DNA of 64,000 bases from an uncultured Pseudomonadota bacterium (lineage in GTDB: Bacteria > Pseudomonadota > Gammaproteobacteria > Methylococcales > Methylomonadaceae). Positions 16,539-24,944 of this stretch are shown here, piece by piece. How positions within the stretch are numbered: position 1 is the stretch's first letter; the number at the start of each line of letters is the position of its first letter. The translations under genes and the position numbers were made by a program. Location: assembly GCA_903870545.1 (NCBI GenBank), contig CAIQDI010000024.1:62001-126000 (forward strand). The letters run 5' to 3'. The notes under the pieces were generated by a model, which made no database searches, was not told the DNA's origin, and saw only the letters and a list, made by a program, of their open reading frames with translations.

Positions 16539-18455
16539 TTATTTTTTCACTTCTTCAAAATCCGCATCAATTACGCCATCGTCCGCTGGTTTTGATTCAT
16601 GGTCTTGACCATGTTCTTGTTCAGCTTCCGCGCCACCTTCTTGAGCATAAACACGTTCCGCTAATTTGCCTGATAATTCAGTCAACGCTTCAGTTTTTGC
16701 TTCAATTTCGGCTTTGTCGTCGCCTTTTACCGCTTCTTTTGCAGCGGCAATTGCTGCTTCAATGTGTGATTTTTCGTCGGCGTGAACTTTCTCACCTAAA
16801 TCTTTCAACGATTTTTCTGTTGCATGAATTAAACCATCCGCATGATTACGCGCGTGAACTAATTCGACCAATTTACGATCTTCGTCCGCGTGTGCTTCGG
16901 CATCTTTTACCATGCGCTCAACTTCTTCATCCGACAAACCGCTTGATGCTTTAATTACAATCGATTGTTTTTTGCCAGTCGCTTTGTCTTTCGCTGACAC
17001 GTTCAAAATACCGTTTGCGTCGATGTCGAAAGACACTTCAATTTGTGGCACGCCGCGTGACGCAGGTGGAATGTCTGATAAATCAAAACGTCCGAGTGAT
17101 TTATTGGCATTCGCTTTTTCGCGTTCACCTTGTAAAACGTGAATGGTTACGGCAGTTTGATTGTCATCCGCTGTCGAGAAAACTTGTTGTGCTTTGGTTG
17201 GAATGGTGGTGTTTTTTTCAATCAATTTGGTCAAAATGCCGCCCATCGTTTCAATGCCCAACGACAATGGAATCACGTCTAATAACAACACGTCTTTCAC
17301 GTCGCCAGCCAAAACGCCCGCTTGAATCGCTGCGCCTAACGCTACCGCTTCATCAGGATTTACGTCTTTGCGCGGTTCTTGACCAAAAATGCTCGTGACC
17401 ATTTCTTGCACTTTCGGCATACGAGTTTGACCACCGACCAAAATGACATGATCAATATCGGACGCGGAAACTTTCGCATCTTTTAACGCCATTTGACACG
17501 GTGCTTTGGTTTTCAAAATCAACTCTTCAACTAATGACTCTAATTTTGCACGAGTTAATTTCACGTTTAAATGTTTTGGGCCTGAAGCATCGGCGGTGAT
17601 GTAAGGCAAATTCACGTCAGTTTGTTGGCTGGACGATAATTCGATTTTCGCTTTTTCAGCCGCTTCTTTTAAACGTTGTAACGCCAATGGATCGTTGTGA
17701 ACATCTACGCCGGTGTCTTTTTTGAATTCAGCCGCCAAGTATTCAATCACGCGCGAATCGAAATCTTCACCACCTAAAAAGGTGTCGCCGTTAGTCGCCA
17801 AAACTTCAAATTGGTGTTCGCCGTCGATTTCTGCAATTTCAATAATTGACACGTCGAATGTGCCGCCGCCTAAATCATAAACCGCGATTTTGGTATCGCC
17901 TTTAGGTTTGTCCATGCCGAACGCTAACGCCGCTGCGGTAGGTTCGTTGATGATTCGTAAAACTTCTAAACCTGCAATGCGTCCCGCGTCTTTCGTGGCT
18001 TGACGTTGTGAATCGTTGAAATAAGCAGGAACGGTGATAACCGCTTGCGTCACTTCTTCGCCTAAATATGCTTCCGCATCTTTTTTCATTTTCATTAAAA
18101 TGCGAGCTGAAATTTCAGGTGAAGCCATTTTTTTACCGTGAACATCGACCCACGCATCGCCGTTTTCGGCTTCGACGATGGAATAAGGCACCATTTTGAT
18201 GTCTTTTTGCACGGCTTCTTCTTTGAATTTGCGACCGATTAAACGTTTAATCGCAAACAAGGTATTTTTAGGATTGGTGACGGCTTGACGTTTTGCCGAT
18301 TGACCCACTAACACTTCGTCGTCGCTGCTGAACGCGATAATTGACGGCGTTGTTCTTGCGCCTTCGCTGTTTTCAATGACTTTTGCTACGCCGTTTTCTA
18401 ACACTGCGACGCATGAATTGGTGGTGCCTAAATCGATACCGATAATTTTTGCCAT
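16539..18455 (-). CDS. dnaK: Molecular chaperone DnaK (Hsp70)
   Basis: This Hsp70 chaperone has 638 residues, like E. coli DnaK. The nucleotide-binding domain begins [20 protein letters not shown] and contains the phosphate loop [14 protein letters not shown] and [14 protein letters not shown]. The linker [19 protein letters not shown] leads into the substrate-binding domain and the helical lid, and the tail ends [11 protein letters not shown]. It lies 71 bp downstream of grpE on the same strand, likely under the sigma-32 promoter upstream of grpE. dnaJ is not next to it; the locus ends at the shared terminator. Confidence 0.98.
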   Translation of the reverse strand: MAKIIGIDLGTTNSCVAVLENGVAKVIENSEGARTTPSIIAFSSDDEVLVGQSAKRQAVTNPKNTLFAIKRLIGRKFKEEAVQKDIKMVPYSIVEAENGDAWVDVHGKKMASPEISARILMKMKKDAEAYLGEEVTQAVITVPAYFNDSQRQATKDAGRIAGLEVLRIINEPTAAALAFGMDKPKGDTKIAVYDLGGGTFDVSIIEIAEIDGEHQFEVLATNGDTFLGGEDFDSRVIEYLAAEFKKDTGVDVHNDPLALQRLKEAAEKAKIELSSSQQTDVNLPYITADASGPKHLNVKLTRAKLESLVEELILKTKAPCQMALKDAKVSASDIDHVILVGGQTRMPKVQEMVTSIFGQEPRKDVNPDEAVALGAAIQAGVLAGDVKDVLLLDVIPLSLGIETMGGILTKLIEKNTTIPTKAQQVFSTADDNQTAVTIHVLQGEREKANANKSLGRFDLSDIPPASRGVPQIEVSFDIDANGILNVSAKDKATGKKQSIVIKASSGLSDEEVERMVKDAEAHADEDRKLVELVHARNHADGLIHATEKSLKDLGEKVHADEKSHIEAAIAAAKEAVKGDDKAEIEAKTEALTELSGKLAERVYAQEGGAEAEQEHGQDHESKPADDGVIDADFEEVKK

Positions 18456-18526
18456 GATGCTTTTACTCCAAAATAATTTTAAAAAAGATGTTATGAATGT
18501 AAGGTGATTTTTTTTGATTTCAATGT

Positions 18527-19090
18527 TTAATCAGCTACTTTTGCCACGACCACCATTGCAGGGCGCAATAATCGACCGTTTAACAAATAGCCTTTTTGAA
18601 ATACAGTGAGGACGGTGTTGGGTTCTACGCCTTCGACGACTTGCATATTGACGGCGTTGTGGTGTTCCGCGTTAAACGGCATTCCAGTTGGGTCTAAGGT
18701 CACAATGTTGAATTTTTCAAACGCCGATTCACATTGTTTAATCGTGAGTTCGCAACCTTCGCGGAAACGTTTCACTTCGTCGCTGTCGCCGGTTGCCGCT
18801 TGTAATCCTAAAACCAAACTGTCTAAAACGGTTAGCATTTCACCAGCAAACTTAGTCAACGCGAATTTGTGCGCGTCTTCTAAATCTTTTTGCGTGCGAC
18901 GTTTGAGGTTTTCCATTTCGGCTAATGTGCGTAACATTTTGTCGTTCGCATCGCTTGCTGCTTGTTTGGTTTCAGCCAGTTCCGCTTTCAATTCGTCGAG
19001 CGTGTATTCGTGTTCGCCGACTTCGGTGTGACTGTCGTGTAAATCGATTTCTTCTTCTGGCACGACTAAATTGTCTTCATTTGCGCTCAT
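18527..19090 (-). CDS. grpE: Nucleotide exchange factor GrpE
   Basis: It exchanges ADP for ATP on DnaK. The 187-residue protein has an acidic N-terminus, a long coiled coil (about 30-90, [19 protein letters not shown]) and the C-terminal beta domain with the GrpE signature [20 protein letters not shown] followed by [13 protein letters not shown]. It is the first gene of a grpE-dnaK unit and has a near-consensus heat-shock promoter upstream. Confidence 0.97.
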   Translation of the reverse strand: MSANEDNLVVPEEEIDLHDSHTEVGEHEYTLDELKAELAETKQAASDANDKMLRTLAEMENLKRRTQKDLEDAHKFALTKFAGEMLTVLDSLVLGLQAATGDSDEVKRFREGCELTIKQCESAFEKFNIVTLDPTGMPFNAEHHNAVNMQVVEGVEPNTVLTVFQKGYLLNGRLLRPAMVVVAKVAD

Positions 19091-19135
19091 ATATTGCCTC
19101 TTCCTAAAATGAAATTAAAAATAACGATGATTTCA

Positions 19136-19164
19136 AAATGGGGGTGAAATTTTCGACTTTCAAG
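19136..19164 (-). promoter_or_regulatory. Sigma-32 (heat-shock) promoter of grpE-dnaK
   Basis: On the minus strand CTTGAAA (19164-19158) and CCCCATTT (19143-19136) are separated by 14 bp. Both match the RpoH consensus (CTTGAAA, 13-15 bp, CCCCATNT). The -10 box lies 45 bp upstream of the grpE ATG. Confidence 0.88.
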
Positions 19165-19213
19165 GCAAACGGAAATAATTTTGCAGATTTCACTGCAAGG
19201 ACGGATTTTTGTA

Positions 19214-19236
19214 AGGGCGGGTTCTAAACCCGCCCT
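19214..19236. repeat. REP-like palindrome
   Basis: The sequence agggcgggtt-cta-aacccgccct is a perfect 10-bp inverted repeat with a 3-bp loop between the divergent grpE and antitoxin genes. It resembles dispersed palindromic elements, but only one copy was noticed in this window. Confidence 0.55.
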
Positions 19237-19260
19237 CTACAGCACGAGTTTTATAATTAG

Positions 19261-19290
19261 ACGATTACGTCAAATTACGTTAGATTGCGT
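19261..19290 (+). promoter_or_regulatory. Three 10-bp iterons upstream of the toxin-antitoxin pair
   Basis: The units acgattacgt, caaattacgt and tagattgcgt follow one another exactly, each with the core ATTACGT or ATTGCGT. They sit 34 bp before the antitoxin ATG. One-turn spacing suits cooperative binding by an autoregulatory antitoxin; the assignment is inference. Confidence 0.45.
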
Positions 19291-19301
19291 TCACTTCAAA
19301 A

Positions 19302-19371
19302 AAACCAAAAACAGGAATCCAAAATGACAACCCCAACAATTTTAAAACCAGCCTCCTTCGCGCCACAAACA
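19302..19371 (+). repeat. 70-bp duplicated gene start, copy 1
   Basis: This stretch matches 19897-19966 with few mismatches. It covers the ribosome site (acaggaat), the ATG and the first 16 codons. Both copies encode MTTPT-(I/T)-LKPA-(S/T)-FAPQT at the protein N-terminus. Confidence 0.85.
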
Positions 19372-19626
19372 CATCATGTTGCAGTAAATGACCTTTTAAT
19401 GAATGAAGTGCTGGCTATTACACACTTAGAATCAAAAGAAGAAGCCATTGAGTGGACAATCAAAGAGGCGTTGAAAAGTTACCGCGCCAAACAACAACGT
19501 AAAACCATGCGTGCCAGAAAAGAAATTGAAAATGCCTTGGCTGAAACCCGCGCCGATTTAGCAGCAGGGCGTTTTGTGAAAATATCAGCCGCCGAGCATT
19601 TAAAAAATTTAGGGATTGAAGAATGA
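19324..19626 (+). CDS. Type II antitoxin, probable, with borrowed N-terminus
   Basis: This 100-residue protein precedes and overlaps a RelE/ParE-fold toxin gene by 4 bp (ATGA). The central part (DLLMNEVLAITHLESKEEAIEWTIKEAL) resembles the ribbon-helix-helix or helix-turn-helix regions of small antitoxins. The highly charged helix that follows, with AETRADLAAGRFVKIS and AEHLKNLG, is typical of the toxin-embracing tail. The first 16 residues duplicate the start of the downstream FG-GAP protein, so the native antitoxin start may be internal (for instance near the methionine of LLMNEV). The ATG at 19324 has a good AGGAA ribosome site. Confidence 0.75.
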   Translation: MTTPTILKPASFAPQTHHVAVNDLLMNEVLAITHLESKEEAIEWTIKEALKSYRAKQQRKTMRARKEIENALAETRADLAAGRFVKISAAEHLKNLGIEE

Positions 19627-19898
19627 GTTTCATCATCTCGTTGACTGAAAAATATCAACAACGCGAGGCAAAATTTTTAAAACGTCATCCCGAATTAAAA
19701 TCAGCGTATGCGAAAGCATTGCGATTATTGGCAGAAAATCCGTTTTATCCGTCTTTAAAATTACACCAATTATCGGGCAATTTATCTGATTTACACGCGG
19801 TTTCAATCAATTTGTCTTACCGAATTACGTTAGAATTACTCATCACCGAAACCGAGATTATTTTGGTCAATGTCGGCGACCATCAAGACGTTTATTAA
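19623..19898 (+). CDS. RelE/ParE superfamily toxin (YafQ-like)
   Basis: This 91-residue protein has the RelE-fold pattern: two N-terminal helices (KYQQREAKFLKRHPELKSAY, then KALRLLAENP), then strands carrying LKLHQLSGNLSDLHAVSI, LSYRITLEL and EIILVNVGDHQDVY. The GDHQDVY ending is common in RelE/YafQ mRNA interferases, where the terminal His/Asp region is close to the active site. It overlaps the antitoxin by 4 bp and ends 20 bp before the FG-GAP/RTX gene. Ribosome-dependent mRNA cleavage is inferred from the family. Confidence 0.85.
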   Translation: MSFIISLTEKYQQREAKFLKRHPELKSAYAKALRLLAENPFYPSLKLHQLSGNLSDLHAVSINLSYRITLELLITETEIILVNVGDHQDVY

Positions 19899-19966
19899 AC
19901 CAACAACAGGAATTCAACATGACAACCCCAACAACTTTAAAACCCGCTACCTTCGCGCCACAAACG
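19897..19966 (+). repeat. 70-bp duplicated gene start, copy 2
   Basis: This is the counterpart of 19302-19371 and carries the ribosome site and first 16 codons of the FG-GAP/RTX gene. Confidence 0.85.
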
Positions 19967-22903
19967 ACCTTTGCGGTGAGTTATTCTCCACGCTCCGTGA
20001 GCGTAGCGGATGTGAACGGCGATGGCAACGCGGATCTGGTCACGGCAAACTGGGGAAGCAGTAACGTCTCGGTGTTACTGGGCGACGGGCGTGGCAACTT
20101 TGCAGCGCAAACGACCTTTGCGGTGGGAGATTCCCCTCACTCTATGAGCATGGGTGACTTAAACGGCGATGGCAATGCGGATTTGGTCACGGCAAAAGCG
20201 GATAGTGATAACGTCTCGGTGTTAGTGGGCGACGGGCGGGGCGGTTTTGCGGCGCAAACGACCTTTGCGGTGGGAGATTCCCCTCACTCTATAAGCATGG
20301 GTGACTTAAACGGCGATGGCAATGCGGATGTGGTCACGGCAAATTCTTCGAGTGATAACGTCTCGGTGTTAGTGGGCGACGGGCGGGGCAACTTTGCAGC
20401 GCAAACGACTTTTGCGGTGGGACATTATCCTCTTTCCGTGAGTGTGGCGGATATGAACGGCGATGGCAATGCGGATGTGGTCACGGCAAATTTTTCGAGT
20501 TATAACGTCTCAGTATTATTGGGCGACGGGCGGGGCAACTTTGCAGCACAAACGACCTTTGCGGTGGGAACTGATTCTATGTTCAGTAGTTATCCTCAAT
20601 CCGTGAGCATTGGTGACTTAAACGGCGATGGCAACACGGATCTGGTCACGGCAAACTATGGGAATGATAACGTCTCGGTGTTAGTGGGCGACGGGCGGGG
20701 CAACTTTGCGGCGCAAACGACCTTTGCGGTGGGAAGTCTTCCTTTATTCGTGAGCATTGGTGACTTAAACGGCGATGGTAACGCGGATCTGGTCACGGCA
20801 AACGGGGGTAGTGATAACGTTTCGGTGTTAGTGGGCGACGGGCGGGGCAACTTTGCAGCGCAAACGACCTTTGCGGTGGGAGATGGCCCTTACTCTATGA
20901 GCATGGGTGACTTAAACGGCGATGGCAAAGCGGATTTAGTCACTACAAATTACGGCGACAACACCGTTTCAATTTTATTAAACACGACCGAAAACACATT
21001 CGTTTCACCATCAAAACCAGTTGTGAAACCTGTTCCAATCCAACATCCACACACTGGCGCAATTCAAATCAGTGGGAACGCAATTCAAAATGAAACGCTG
21101 ACAATTCAAAACACGTTGAAAGACGAAGATGGTTTAGGCGCGTTCAAATATCAATGGCTACAAAATGGCAAAGCGATAAGTGGCGCGACGAAAGCGACTT
21201 ACACGCTTTCAGAAAATGACATTGGCACCGCAATCACGGCGAAAGTGAGTTACACCGACGGTTTAGGAAAATTAGAAACTGCTACGAGTAGCGCAACAGC
21301 TTTAATCGAACCGAAACCCGAAGAAATTTTGCCTCCGACTTACACGTTAAGCCTCGATAAAACGGCTGCGAACGAAGGCGACACGGTGACGTTTAATTTG
21401 AAAACTGAAAATGTGGTGGACGGCACCGAAATTCCGTTTTCGTTTGGCGGTTCAATTTCAAATGCGGATGTGTTGGGTGGTTTGAAAACGAGCAGTTTTT
21501 TTGTCGATGCGAATGGCAAAGCGTCGTTGCCAGTGAAGTTTTTGGCAGATAAATTCACAGACGGCAGTTCAGAAAATTTAACATTGACCTTAAACAGCGG
21601 CGAAAATCAAAGCGTATCAGTAAAAGATACGAGTATTACGCCTGCGCCTGTGGTAATTGTGAAACCTGTTGAAGTTGTGCCAGTGATTGTGAAACCTGTC
21701 GTTGAAACGTCAACGGGTTCAAAAGGCTACGACAAAAAAGCCGTTATTTTGAGTGGCGATAAATTGATTGGCGGCGAAAAAAACGACACGTTGACGGGCA
21801 ATGTCGGCAAAGACGAATTGCTGGGCAAAGCGGGCAACGACAAATTAACTGGTTTAGGCGGCAACGATACCTTAATCGGTGAAAGTGGAAACGATGATTT
21901 AAGCGGCGGCGAAGGGCTGGATTCATTAAATGGTGGCAGTGGCAATGATTTGTTGGACGGTGGAAACGGTAACGACACGTTAATCGGCGAACAAGGCAAC
22001 GACACCTTAAAAGGCGGTTTCGGCGTAGACAATATGGACGGTGGCGACGGCAATGATTATTACTTTGTCGATAATTCCAAAGACGTGGTGAGCGAAGCAA
22101 ACAAAAATACGCTCGGCGGCAACGACACCATTGAAAGCACCTCGACTTACACGCTCGGCAAAAATATCGAAAATTTGGTGCTGGCTGGAATCGACAATAA
22201 CAACGGCAAAGGCAACGAATTAAATAATCAAATCATCGGCAACATCGGAGACAACAAATTAGAAGGCATGGCTGGAAACGATAAATTGCTCGGCAAAGAA
22301 GGCGCGGATACCTTGGACGGTGGCAAAGGAACCGACACGTTAATCGGCGGAAACGATGACGATATTTACATGATTAACAACGATTTTGACACCGTGACGG
22401 AAGAAAAAAATGGCGGCGAACAAGACCAAATTTGGGCGAGCGTCGATTACGATTTGAATCAAAGTTTATTTGTGGAAGTTTTGCGGCTTTCAGGCGCGGC
22501 GGTGACGGGTGTCGGCGATGACGCGAATAATTTATTGATGGAAATAGACAAAGGAAAAATCGCCAATCATTTTGTCGGCAACGGTGGCCATGACACCATT
22601 TCGAGTGAAGGCGGTAACGATACAATTGAAGGCGGCGCAGGCGATGACGAAATCGATGGTGGCGACGGCACGGCAGACATAGCGGTTTTTTACAGCAAAA
22701 AAGAAAACTACCAAATCACTCGTAATCCCGATGCAGACGGCGTAGATCAAATCACGGTGCGATACGTCGGCAATGGTGAAAATAGCGAAATAGACGAAGG
22801 CACGGATATTTTAACGAATATCGAATTATTGCAATTTGCGGATTACGATTTTAATAATCCCATTCATACCGACACCATTCAAATCACTGGTTTACCTGCA
22901 TGA
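19919..22903 (+). CDS. Large secreted FG-GAP/VCBS and RTX protein
   Basis: The 994-residue protein starts with seven FG-GAP (integrin beta-propeller-like) repeats (residues 12-360), each containing a calcium site such as DLNGDGNADLV and a VSVLVGDGRGNF spacer. An Ig-like module (about 377-460, YQWLQNGKAISGATKATYTL) and a Calx-beta-like module (about 470-565) follow. Next come RTX nonapeptide repeats (about 610-830) of the GGxGNDxL type, for example GGSGNDLLDGGNGNDTL. There is no N-terminal signal peptide; RTX repeats with a C-terminal signal indicate type I secretion. No type I transporter is in the window. Calcium-dependent adhesion or matrix function is likely. The first 16 codons are duplicated in the antitoxin gene upstream. 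Confidence 0.88.
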   Translation: MTTPTTLKPATFAPQTTFAVSYSPRSVSVADVNGDGNADLVTANWGSSNVSVLLGDGRGNFAAQTTFAVGDSPHSMSMGDLNGDGNADLVTAKADSDNVSVLVGDGRGGFAAQTTFAVGDSPHSISMGDLNGDGNADVVTANSSSDNVSVLVGDGRGNFAAQTTFAVGHYPLSVSVADMNGDGNADVVTANFSSYNVSVLLGDGRGNFAAQTTFAVGTDSMFSSYPQSVSIGDLNGDGNTDLVTANYGNDNVSVLVGDGRGNFAAQTTFAVGSLPLFVSIGDLNGDGNADLVTANGGSDNVSVLVGDGRGNFAAQTTFAVGDGPYSMSMGDLNGDGKADLVTTNYGDNTVSILLNTTENTFVSPSKPVVKPVPIQHPHTGAIQISGNAIQNETLTIQNTLKDEDGLGAFKYQWLQNGKAISGATKATYTLSENDIGTAITAKVSYTDGLGKLETATSSATALIEPKPEEILPPTYTLSLDKTAANEGDTVTFNLKTENVVDGTEIPFSFGGSISNADVLGGLKTSSFFVDANGKASLPVKFLADKFTDGSSENLTLTLNSGENQSVSVKDTSITPAPVVIVKPVEVVPVIVKPVVETSTGSKGYDKKAVILSGDKLIGGEKNDTLTGNVGKDELLGKAGNDKLTGLGGNDTLIGESGNDDLSGGEGLDSLNGGSGNDLLDGGNGNDTLIGEQGNDTLKGGFGVDNMDGGDGNDYYFVDNSKDVVSEANKNTLGGNDTIESTSTYTLGKNIENLVLAGIDNNNGKGNELNNQIIGNIGDNKLEGMAGNDKLLGKEGADTLDGGKGTDTLIGGNDDDIYMINNDFDTVTEEKNGGEQDQIWASVDYDLNQSLFVEVLRLSGAAVTGVGDDANNLLMEIDKGKIANHFVGNGGHDTISSEGGNDTIEGGAGDDEIDGGDGTADIAVFYSKKENYQITRNPDADGVDQITVRYVGNGENSEIDEGTDILTNIELLQFADYDFNNPIHTDTIQITGLPA
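19952..20998 (+). repeat. Seven 147-bp tandem repeats encoding FG-GAP blades
   Basis: Units begin at 19952, 20099, 20246, 20393, 20540, 20705 and 20852. Six are 147 bp (49 residues) and the fifth is 165 bp. Near-identity at the DNA level in the motifs, including silent sites, indicates recent amplification or homogenisation. Confidence 0.9.
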
Positions 22904-23877
22904 AACTCAAAACGCTCGCATTATTAAGTTTATCGTTATTCCACGCGCCACCCATTTTCGCAAAAAATAATTCTCCAAAACCGTTACAATGCGTGGCATT
23001 TAGTCCGTATGTCAATCAACTCACGCCGAATTATGGCGCGACTCCGAATGCTGAAATTATCGAAACCTTACTCGATACGTTGGTTAAAGAAACGCCGTTT
23101 CGTTGCATTATGAGTTACGGTGTTTTGAACGGATTGGAAGCTATTTTCCCCGCCGCCAAAAAACGCGGCATCAAAGTCATTGCGATTTTATGGATTGATA
23201 AAGATAAACTGGTGAATAGCGATTCGATTTCACACGGCATCGCGTTGGCGCGACAATATCCTGAAACGATTATCCGTTTAAGTTGCGGTTCAGAAGTTCG
23301 CACGCGCCACACACTGCGTTTCGATGGTGAAACCGAACGCTGTTTAAATGCGCTGCGTGAAGCGAAAGTCACGCAACCGATTGGCGTAATTGATACTTGG
23401 TGGGAATGGTGTAATCGCACGCAACCGTGTCACGAAAATCAATTTAGCAAACAAGTCGATTGGATTGGCATTAACGTTTTTCCGTGGTGGGAAAATCGTC
23501 ACGCCGATTTATTTCCATGCGTGAATGCCAATGAAGCGGCGGATTTTCATGTAGCGCGTTGGCAAGAAGTGAAAAAAACTAATCCGACCAAAGAAGTTAT
23601 CATCACCGAATTTGGTTGGGTGTCTGCTCCCGAAGGCAAAGCGCAAATTAACCTAAAAACCCAAAAAGAATGCGGTGGCGTTGCCAGCCAAAAACATCAG
23701 CAACTCGTGATTCAATCGACATTTAAAAAATTAGCCGAAAAAAAGATTTCTGGCGTGGCATTTGAAGCCTTTTCAGAAAATTGGAAAGCCAACAAAGAAG
23801 AAGGTGATTTTGGGCGATTTTGGGGATTATGCCAAAGTACGCCGCCTTACACTTGCCACGTTTCACTTCCACATTAA
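22900..23877 (+). CDS. Exported glycoside hydrolase, GH17-like
   Basis: The 325-residue protein has a signal peptide (LKTLALLSLSLFHAPPIFA). The rest reads as a TIM barrel of the GH17 (beta-1,3-glucanase) type: VAFSPYVNQLTPNYG at the first strand, the IRLSCGSEVRTR segment, WIGINVFPWWENR, the probable catalytic glutamate in IITEFGWVS, and a C-terminal AFSENWKANKEEGDFGRFWGL typical of bacterial family members. Substrate is inferred from the family only. The ATG overlaps the end of the RTX gene by 4 bp, so the two are translationally coupled. Confidence 0.8.
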   Translation: MKLKTLALLSLSLFHAPPIFAKNNSPKPLQCVAFSPYVNQLTPNYGATPNAEIIETLLDTLVKETPFRCIMSYGVLNGLEAIFPAAKKRGIKVIAILWIDKDKLVNSDSISHGIALARQYPETIIRLSCGSEVRTRHTLRFDGETERCLNALREAKVTQPIGVIDTWWEWCNRTQPCHENQFSKQVDWIGINVFPWWENRHADLFPCVNANEAADFHVARWQEVKKTNPTKEVIITEFGWVSAPEGKAQINLKTQKECGGVASQKHQQLVIQSTFKKLAEKKISGVAFEAFSENWKANKEEGDFGRFWGLCQSTPPYTCHVSLPH

Positions 23878-23898
23878 CCACTACTCCAAAAATTTAAC

Positions 23899-24891
23899 GT
23901 GAAATTATTTTTAGTTACCCTTAACGCCATTTGTTTATTGCTTGCGTCAGAAGTCAGTCAAGCGCGTCATGCTGAGATTTTAATCGATGCCGAAAATGGC
24001 AATGTTTTACACGAAACCGATTCAACCCAATCGTGGTTTCCCGCGTCATTAACAAAAATGATGACGCTATATGTGACATTCGACGCGCTTAATAATGGCG
24101 AAATTCATTTACACGATACGATGCACGCCTCCCCTCATGCCGCACGGCAACCACAAAGTCGTTTAGGGCTGCATCATGGTGAACGCATTACGGTCGAAGA
24201 GGCGATTTTGGCAATTGTCACACGTTCGGCAAATGATGCCACTGTCGTTCTGGCGGAACATTTAGCCGTGACCGAAGATAATTTTGCGATTCGTATGACG
24301 GCAAAAGCGCATTCAATGGGCATGTATAATTCGTATTTCATGAATGCGACGGGTTTGCCGAATGATTGGCAAGTGACCACCGCGCGAGATATGGCGTTAT
24401 TAGCCTTGAAATTGCAACAAACTTTCCCGCAGTATTACCATTATTTTGGCGCACACAGTTTTAATTTCAAAGGGCGTGAATTGTTTGGTATCAATCGATT
24501 TACCGCGACGTATGAAGGCGCGGAAGGCATGAAAACGGGTTTTACCTGCAATTCCGGTTATAACTTAGTGAGTTCTGCATCGCAAAATGGACGGCATTTA
24601 ATCGGCGTGGTTTTGGGCGGAATGACCAGCAACGAACGCTACAATTTCATGAACAGCCAAATGGATCACGGTTTTGATGGCGATTACAATGTGATTACCG
24701 ACATTGGCACCATGCCGACAAATTCGGCTGGTTTGCCGCCGCATCAGTTAGATTGTGCTAGTCGCGCGGCGCATTATGTTGAACCCGAAGTGCGTCATCA
24801 TATTAAACACGGGCATCATCACCATTTGGCTAAACATACGAATTCTAAAGCGCGTCCGAAAGCCCATCACGGGCGGCGTAATCGGCGTTAA
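23899..24891 (+). CDS. D-alanyl-D-alanine carboxypeptidase (peptidase S11)
   Basis: It trims the terminal D-Ala from peptidoglycan peptides in the periplasm. After a signal peptide (LFLVTLNAICLLLASEVSQA) the three active-site motifs of the S11/DacA family are visible: SLTK in WFPASLTKMM, SAN in VTRSANDA, and KTG in EGMKTGFTCNSGYN. The GTG start at 23899 gives 330 residues. The C-terminal membrane-anchor helix of DacA is not evident; instead the tail is rich in His, Lys and Arg (HGHHHHLAKHTN), so the protein may be soluble or metal-binding. It lies 21 bp after the glycosidase gene. Confidence 0.9.
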   Translation: MKLFLVTLNAICLLLASEVSQARHAEILIDAENGNVLHETDSTQSWFPASLTKMMTLYVTFDALNNGEIHLHDTMHASPHAARQPQSRLGLHHGERITVEEAILAIVTRSANDATVVLAEHLAVTEDNFAIRMTAKAHSMGMYNSYFMNATGLPNDWQVTTARDMALLALKLQQTFPQYYHYFGAHSFNFKGRELFGINRFTATYEGAEGMKTGFTCNSGYNLVSSASQNGRHLIGVVLGGMTSNERYNFMNSQMDHGFDGDYNVITDIGTMPTNSAGLPPHQLDCASRAAHYVEPEVRHHIKHGHHHHLAKHTNSKARPKAHHGRRNRR

Positions 24892-24944
24892 ATTTTATTT
24901 GTAATGACTGCGTTTTTACAATTACCCCATTTGGAATTTTCAAG

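Noticed and set aside
21727-22100. Minus-strand ORFs opposite the RTX repeats
   Set aside because: They are low-complexity mirrors (Pro/Ser/Leu or Arg/Cys/His rich) of the glycine-aspartate repeats.
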